Below, piece after piece: positions 58,064 to 64,000 of a stretch of DNA of 64,000 nt (position 1 is the first letter of the stretch; the number at the start of each line of letters is the position of its first letter). The position numbers and the translations under genes were made by a program. The notes beneath the pieces are model-generated. The model was given only the letters and a program-made list of their open reading frames with translations. It made no database searches and was not told the origin of the DNA. The stretch comes from Cryptomeria japonica. Its lineage: Eukaryota; Streptophyta; Pinopsida; Cupressales; Cupressaceae. The stretch spans positions 826,146,397 to 826,210,396 of the forward strand of contig NC_081411.1 of the NCBI RefSeq assembly GCF_030272615.1. The letters are read 5' to 3'.

Positions 58064-58630
58064 CTACGGGTACGATGAACTCCCTCCCTCAGAGCCAGCT
58101 GGCCTCAATGGAGTCTGAGCCCTAGAAGGACCCGCCCCAAGATCATCTCTCCTAGCCCCTGTGTCATCTGCAGCCACCCCTCGTGTCGCCCTATCCGGAT
58201 AGAGGATCCCACTGATAACTCTTGCCAACACTGTTGGTAGTGCTAATCCTATCCATGTCATGGTATCCCATGCCACGTGTCCCACCCTCATCTCCAGTCC
58301 TGTATCCTAGAACACTTGTCTAAGGGCATCCCAGTCTCCATCTCGATCATACGAAATCAGCTCCCCATCAATCGGTATCTGCATAATCCTGTATATATCC
58401 TCCAGGGTGACTGTCACCTCCTCCATCAGCAAATGAAAAGTACAAGTCTCAGAGTGCCACCTCTCTGCCAGTGCAATCAACAATCCCATGTTCGCCCGAA
58501 ACTCAGGCACATATAGAATATGTCTCAATCCCATAGCCTCAATCGCAGCTCGATCCTTGGCTGTCAACTCAGGTCGCAACCTCTGAGTCGATGGAAATCT
58601 CTCCCGTGACTCCAGCATAGGTAAATACTC
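58064..58630 (-). pseudogene. Antisense PMD gene of element C, exon 2, internally deleted
   Basis: Starts after acceptor GACTGTAG with EYLPMLESRERFPSTQRLRP. The first PMD motifs are kept (AERWHSETCTFHLL, VTVTLEDIYRI). An in-frame deletion of about 1.39 kb relative to element B (464 codons) removes most of the PMD. YPDRATRG joins directly to the C-terminal tail ending GSEGGSSSYP and stop TAG at 58064. One nonsense codon (TAG 58307, CAG in B). Arginine CGA and tryptophan TGG codons here correspond to TGA stops in B. Confidence 0.82.
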
Positions 58631-59245
58631 CTACAGTCACACAAATCAATCATCTCAGTCCTAGTGACACTCACTATTCATCACAAAGTGTTGCTTCTAT
58701 CCTAATGGTACTCCCTGTTCATCACAAAGTGCTGCTCACATTTGCACTCACTATTCATCACAAAGTGCTACTCATATTTTAGTACTCCCTGTTCATCACA
58801 AAGTACTATATCTTGGTACTCACTATTCATCACAAAGTGCCTTGATCTATCCTATCCTAGGGCCTCTGCTTGAGTAGTTTCCTAATTGGCAACGTATGTT
58901 CTATCATAGAATTGTCAATCCTAGCCCTATTTGCACTCCTAGTTTTCCCTAGAGGACCTACTTGAGTGTATCCTCTCAGCAGCTTATCCAATCAACAACG
59001 TATGTTCATCACAGAACTGCCGATTTGACCTAGAAGACACAAATTCACATTTTTGGACACAAACGTGCTTTCATGACATAAACGCTCTTTTAGACCACAT
59101 AAACGCACCTGGCACCAACGTAGATGCGCCTACACGTTTTTGAGATTTTTTGGACCGTATTCTACGCGCATTTATTACTCTACCTAGCATGCATTAATGA
59201 CAACAATAAATGCATCAAAGTACAAGGAGGTTTTGTGGTACTTAC
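58631..59245 (-). other. Intron of the antisense PMD gene in element C
   Basis: 615 nt, donor CTA|GTAAGT, acceptor TGTAG|GAG. Contains TTCATCACAAAGTG repeats (58670-58850) and a decayed AAACGC cluster (59040-59135). Confidence 0.72.
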
Positions 59246-59290
59246 TAGCTCTCCTGCATCTATTGGCCTCTGAAATCGGCAAACGCGCAT
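59246..59290 (-). pseudogene. Antisense PMD gene of element C, exon 1
   Basis: 45 nt: ATG at 59290, then RVCRFQRPIDAGEL in the frame and at the splice site of element B exon 1. The start is 7 codons later than in B because the upstream part is deleted. Confidence 0.7.
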
Positions 59291-59358
59291 CTATCTCGCT
59301 CTGCACTCTGATCTCTTGGATGTGTGGATGACAATGAGGATGTTTTCCCCTCATGGTC

Positions 59359-59367
59359 TATCTTATA
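59359..59367 (-). promoter_or_regulatory. TATA-like box of the antisense PMD gene, element C
   Basis: TATAAGATA on the minus strand, 69 nt before the exon 1 ATG, conserved with element B. Confidence 0.48.
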
Positions 59368-59395
59368 GACTACGCTAGCCCTAGTCTCCTGTGTC

Positions 59396-60101
59396 TGTCA
59401 TAACCCGACTTAGACCCTAGTTAGATTTACTTTACTATGCCAGATACTTATATTGTTGACATTTTATACACAATTATTTGATTAGCTTTTTCATGATGTT
59501 AGATGGTATTTTGTGGTTTAATGACATTAATGATGGTCAGTTATTTTATAATATCGTTATTTAATGATGATGAATTATTATTTTCAATTATGATCATTAA
59601 TGATATTAATGCTTTAATTAGATTTTAAACCTGATAATATGAATAATGCATTTTATTATCGTGATTTGATGACCTTTTTTTGAGTTGGAGTAAGTTGCAG
59701 GTTAATCGTCGAAGGCAGACATATGACCGAGGAGGGGTTTTTCTAGCTCGCCAGTAGCAACCTAAGTATCGGAACCTTGTGTAAAGTACCCAATTAGATA
59801 AGCAATTAGTAAATTAAATTAGGGGGTTTAATATAAAATGATAAAATAAAAATAAAATAATAATAAGGATAAATTATTAAATATACAAGTATTTAATATT
59901 ACAATCAAGCTAGAAATTAATTATAATATAATTATTTAAAAGTGAGTAATTAAAAAAATATAAGTTATTTGATAATTAAATTATAAAATAAATAAAAGCT
60001 ATTTAAAGAGATAACATCTTGTAAATAATTAGAGGACTAATTTTAGAAAAGAAAGGGATTAATTCAAGGAATTTATTAAAATATTAATTAATAAAATAAT
60101 T

Positions 60102-60135
<34 letters not shown>

Positions 60136-60936
60136 CAAGATTATAAATTATATTTTCGACATGCAAGATACAATGCATGAGTAAATAGTAAGATACTAAA
60201 TTTAGGGAAAATTATGTGCTAAAAATATAGACGACATGCAAGGCATGATGAAATCTAAATAATAAAATTAGTAGATTATTTTCTTTAAAACTAAATCTTT
60301 AAAATCATGCTAACAAATTTGTGATTTAATTTAAGAATTATTTTGTGAGTTCTAATCATACATTTTATAATTAAAAACTTGGTTTTATTTTTAGAACTTA
60401 ATCATGCAATTAGTTAAATTTTATTTTTAGAGAATTTAATATTTATAAATATAGGGATAAATCTCTTATTTGACTCATTCCAATTCCTTTTGAGCTTCTT
60501 GATTCGTGTGATTGCTATGAAGTCGACAAGGTAGATTGAAGAGATTGTCTGAAATTTGGGAAACGCCTGGGATTCTTCTTTCTCACAACCAGGTTCATTT
60601 ATTTTTCATATTTAATTTGAGTCTTAATTTGATCTTTTTCTTTAAAAATTGGATATTATGGATTTAATGCTTGTTTGTTTGATGTGCCAGTTGTGTTGTC
60701 AATGTCATCTTCTTGATGTATCTTAAAAAGTAGAAACTGGGTTTTAATGAAAGTTTTTGGGTTTTTGCACTTCAAATATTTCTAACTACTGTGAAAATTT
60801 CAAAGAAATTGAGATCTGGGTTTTTAATAAACAACTGAAACATTAGGACTGTATTTGGAAAGTCTTGATAATGGTAAATTCTAACTTCAAGATTGATTTA
60901 AGAATTTTTAAGAAAAGAATAAAAGCAATAAAATAT

Positions 60937-60986
<50 letters not shown>

Positions 60987-62153
60987 GAATTGATTTTAAA
61001 TATTATATTAACTTAAAATAGAGATTCTTAATTTAGAATTATTGAAAATATTAAAATTTAATTTTGATTTGAGCAAATTATATTATAAAGGGAAAATTTA
61101 TAAAAATTTATAAAGAAAACATATAATAATATTATTCTGACATTAATCCGTGGAGGGTTAATTATTTTTCTGTCTATGAGGGATGATTATGGAACGAGAG
61201 TGCTTGTTTATGGGCTAACTAGGGAAGGGTGATTTTCTTCACCTCCCCAATAGGGTAATGATGGCCATCATATTTATTTATTTATTTTTCTCCCTGCCAT
61301 AACACATGTAGTTAGTTCAACCAAGATGGGTTGTTAGTTCTACATGATTGCACTGGATTCCTTTACTACTAGTTGGTACCGACTTGCTAGGATACTCCGT
61401 CGTGAGGGATGGGAGCTTATCAAGAGCACCAGGAAGCTTATGCTTCATTTGGTTGGGCGGATAAAACGCCTAGGTCATATGTCTGTCATCCGGTTTGCGA
61501 GAGGAGGTTATCTAGGTCAAACGGAGGCGACACATCCAAAGATAGAGAAAGTCAGAGATTCTAGATAAAATTTTATGTAACAATTAAAGCTGTATATTTT
61601 ATTTCATTGTAAAGACTAGAATGGTCGCATGTAGAAGTTATGAAAAAAGATCTATAAGGTAACCTGATGTAAAGCGACAGGAAGTCGCCATGCAATGTAA
61701 CTAATAAAAGAAAAGAAGAAAAAAAAGGCTACTAACATACTAACCCACTAACATGCATGGTTTACTTTCTTTAGATTAGTTTACTTTACTTTTCTGTATG
61801 CATGCATGGTTATATTTAGTTAGTTGATTTAATTGTGAGTTTTTTTCATGTTAAATCAATTCGTAATAATTTCATGCACACGATTTACTTTTACGCATGT
61901 ACGCACGTAACCCGACATCGTAACTAATTATGGATTTGCATGTCATTTAAATATCATGCGTACTTAACTTATGTTCTTTTTTTCGCATGCATATGTGGTT
62001 TTCACATATTAATCATGAGATGCATGGTTGTTTAGAGTACTTATCTATTATTTGCATTGCTTTTGCATGTGTAATAATGGTTAAATTAGTTCTAATTGTA
62101 ATTGTGAGTTTAAGTATGGTTTAACTAGGGTTAGGACAAGCAGGTCCATTACA
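59396..62153 (+). mobile_element. Solo-LTR-like insertion E inside element C
   Basis: 2,758 bp starting TGTCATAACCCGACTTAGAC and ending GGTCCATTACA, flanked by GTGTC (59391-59395 and 62154-62158). TG...CA ends and a 5-bp duplication fit an LTR. No internal repeat of its ends, primer site or coding region is seen, so a solo LTR from unequal recombination is the simplest reading. It contains AT microsatellites at 60105-60133 and 60938-60981 and an unassigned 74-codon frame at 61344-61568. Confidence 0.72.
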
Positions 62154-62356
62154 GTGTCAGTCTTCGTTATCCCGTGACTTTGTCACTCTATCCGGTCAGG
62201 CCATTCTAGCCTTTCTTTCTTATCGAGAGATTGTCTGTGGTCTTTTCACACATTTTCATCCAATCTCTCGAGGGGGCATATCATTCCCATCTTGGGGCAA
62301 CTTTGTATCAGTTCATCTTATCTTCTTTGAAACAACGCGACAAGCCACATTGTCTC

Positions 62357-62370
62357 AAAGAGGGGCAAAA
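62357..62370 (+). promoter_or_regulatory. Polypurine tract of element C
   Basis: AAAGAGGGGCAAAA directly before the 3' LTR. Confidence 0.92.
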
Positions 62371-63148
62371 TATAGACACCCAAAATTGTCTAGTCTAATT
62401 AAATAAATATTTTATTTATTTAATTATCTAAGCTTAATTCTTCTATTAATTAAATAAATCTTTATTTATTTAATTAATTCATTTATCCTCTTCTAGCCTT
62501 ATTTCTCATTTGAATAAATACATTTATTTATTTAAATTATCCTTTTCTTAAATTAAATAAATATCTTATTTATTTAATTATCCCACTTCTTCTATTAATT
62601 AAATAAATCTTTATTTATTTAATTAATTCATTAACCTTTTCTACCCATGACACATGTCATTCATCTCTTAATTCATACACTACCTACCCCTTTCATTATT
62701 TTATTATTTTCTCTACCTACCCTCTAATCATAGCCGACCTCCTTTTACACCTCTCAATCTTATCCCTCCATTTCATATAGTGTCTTCTATATAAGGAGAT
62801 CCTTCCTTCATTATAAAACTCTAATAAATTTATGCACTTGACTACACTACGCTTTCGAGCATATGCGATCCAACTTGCAACCACATTCCATTCTTTGTTG
62901 AGCTCTTGTGCACATAAAATCTGAGAGCAAATATATCAAGCAAGATCAATGGAGATAGGAAGAATGGGGATCCAAACCCTATTGGACATGTGATGGTATA
63001 ATCTTTGTGATTTCGTTTGATTTGCATTGTCTTGGGTAATCTTCATATGTTATGGTGGATCTTTGTTGTTGTTAGGCTAGGGTTTTGTGGTTGAATTCAT
63101 TTAGCCTTTCAATATCATTATTATTGTTATCCATTTTCACCATATACA
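62371..63148 (+). repeat. 3' LTR of element C
   Basis: 778 bp, same length as the 5' copy, with about 13 differences by eye, mostly transitions, including TG to TA at its first dinucleotide. TATATAAG at 62788-62795. Followed by GTTCT. Confidence 0.95.
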
Positions 63149-64000
63149 GTTCTAATATGGTCTTATATTGGCATGGTGCACTAATGTACCTAATGTTCGC
63201 TTTATTGATAGTTAACATAAATTATACATTTGTTTTTGTGTTTGATAGTCTTAAGAAGAAATGAAGAGCATTTTTTTGTGCTCCTTATTTTACCTTTTTA
63301 TTAACTTTTTATTGGTTCTTTATTGTATATTCCTTTGGTTTGATTAATAGATTGTTTTCTTTAAGTAAAAATGATTTGCTCAAAATTGTGACTAAAAAGA
63401 TCTCCTACAAAGATAGATATTTTGAGAAATATGACATACGTAAGAGACATACTCTCTTTGTGTCAAATCACCTCCCACAAATTCTGCTTGGTTTTACAAT
63501 TAAATCAATTTTTCTCTCACTTGATCATGAACACTAAATCATATACATCTATCAGGTGAGTCAGAGGTACAACATTTAATGGAATTCCTCCATCGTATAT
63601 GGGAACGTGAACGGGAATGGATGCTGTGCACAGAAACGGGTCCACATCTGCCACACAAGTGGTCAAAGCAGCTTACTGTGTGATGTTTAACCTGCATTCA
63701 CCTTTCTAACCTATCAAAAATGAGAGTTATTTTAATTCCCGAGGCAAAATTTGCAGAAAATTGTCTACTGCCATTTGGCCCTACAGTGCAGTTGTTCTGT
63801 TTTTATTCATAATTCTTTAAGCATGAGTAGGGTTGGTCAGTTTTCATCTCTACTCATGGACGCACTTTCCCTTGTAACAATTCACTTGTTACAATAGACC
63901 GTCCAAGTCGTGATCCTTCCACCTTCCTGTAATGATAGCAGAATGTTAATGATTAGAAAAAAGAAAAACCTATGATGTAAGAAATTTTCAAAAAGAATAG
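63149..64000 (+). repeat. 1151-bp tandem array, segment 3 (continues past window)
   Basis: Resumes the unit cut by element C (GTTCTAATATGG), passes a mutated phasing motif near 63193-63218, and continues to the window edge. Confidence 0.92.

Larger units (their letters stand above)
49646..63148 (+). mobile_element. Element C: complete but defective Tat-lineage retrotransposon
   Basis: Both 778-bp LTRs are present with about 13 mismatches by eye, flanked by GTTCT at 49641-49645 and 63149-63153. Inside are a primer site, leader, gag, protease, a divergent middle segment, the integrase tail, RNA hairpins, a shortened antisense PMD gene, a nested LTR (59396-62153) and a polypurine tract. G-patch through RT, both RNase H domains and most of integrase are missing, so any movement would have needed another element's enzymes. 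Confidence 0.95.

Noticed and set aside
1-64000. tRNA, rRNA or other classical RNA genes
   Set aside because: No cloverleaf with A/B boxes or rRNA core was recognised by eye. The primer sites are only short tRNA complements. A tRNA-scanning run would be decisive.

Overview
The window is repeat-dominated nuclear DNA from a plant with a large, transposon-rich genome. The evidence is three Ty3/gypsy elements of the Tat lineage (gag, protease, G-patch, reverse transcriptase, RNase H, an additional archaeal-type RNase H, integrase), a pentatricopeptide-repeat (PPR) relic, a SWEET sugar-transporter relic with plant-like introns, and plant mobile domain (PMD) genes. A gymnosperm is possible but not demonstrable from the sequence. 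No intact host gene was found.

Layout. 1-13459: element A, an old Tat element whose 5' LTR is cut by the window edge; its gag-pol has several frameshifts. It sits inside the 3' end of another Tat element, D (13460-14603). 14604-24430: AT-rich intergenic DNA with a duplicated ~1.13-kb block, one copy interrupted by a 1.68-kb retroposon with a 14-bp target duplication, plus foldback elements and degenerate AACCCTAA tracts. 24431-26760: SWEET-like relic (minus) and an inverted copy of a repeat unit that carries a PPR relic. 28039-64000: a tandem array with a 1151-bp unit, split by two Tat insertions. Element B (30893-45635) lost its 5' LTR. Element C (49646-63148) is complete with 778-bp LTRs and GTTCT target duplications; it has lost RT to integrase and contains a 2.76-kb solo-LTR-like insertion E (59396-62153, target duplication GTGTC).

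Two things stand out. (1) Elements B and C carry, between pol and the 3' LTR, an antisense gene for a PMD protein. It has its own TATA-like box, a short first exon, an intron with matching GT-AG borders in both copies, and a long second exon. (2) All three elements contain a recurrent RNA hairpin: an outer stem, an AAAA bulge on the 5' side, and a short inner hairpin abutting the outer 3' strand. It occurs eleven times, in pairs or a trio, both inside the linker between protease and RT and just after the pol stop. The stems show compensatory changes between copies.

How the parts relate: the sense LTR promoter would drive one gag-pol polyprotein. In B this is one frame of 2,504 codons broken only by nonsense codons, with no frameshift. 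The antisense promoter would drive the PMD protein. In B the 5' leader and the 3' region hold complementary GCGTCTGTGT / ACACAGACGC repeats that could pair in the genomic RNA. All element genes seen here are broken, so they describe an ancestral system rather than a working one.
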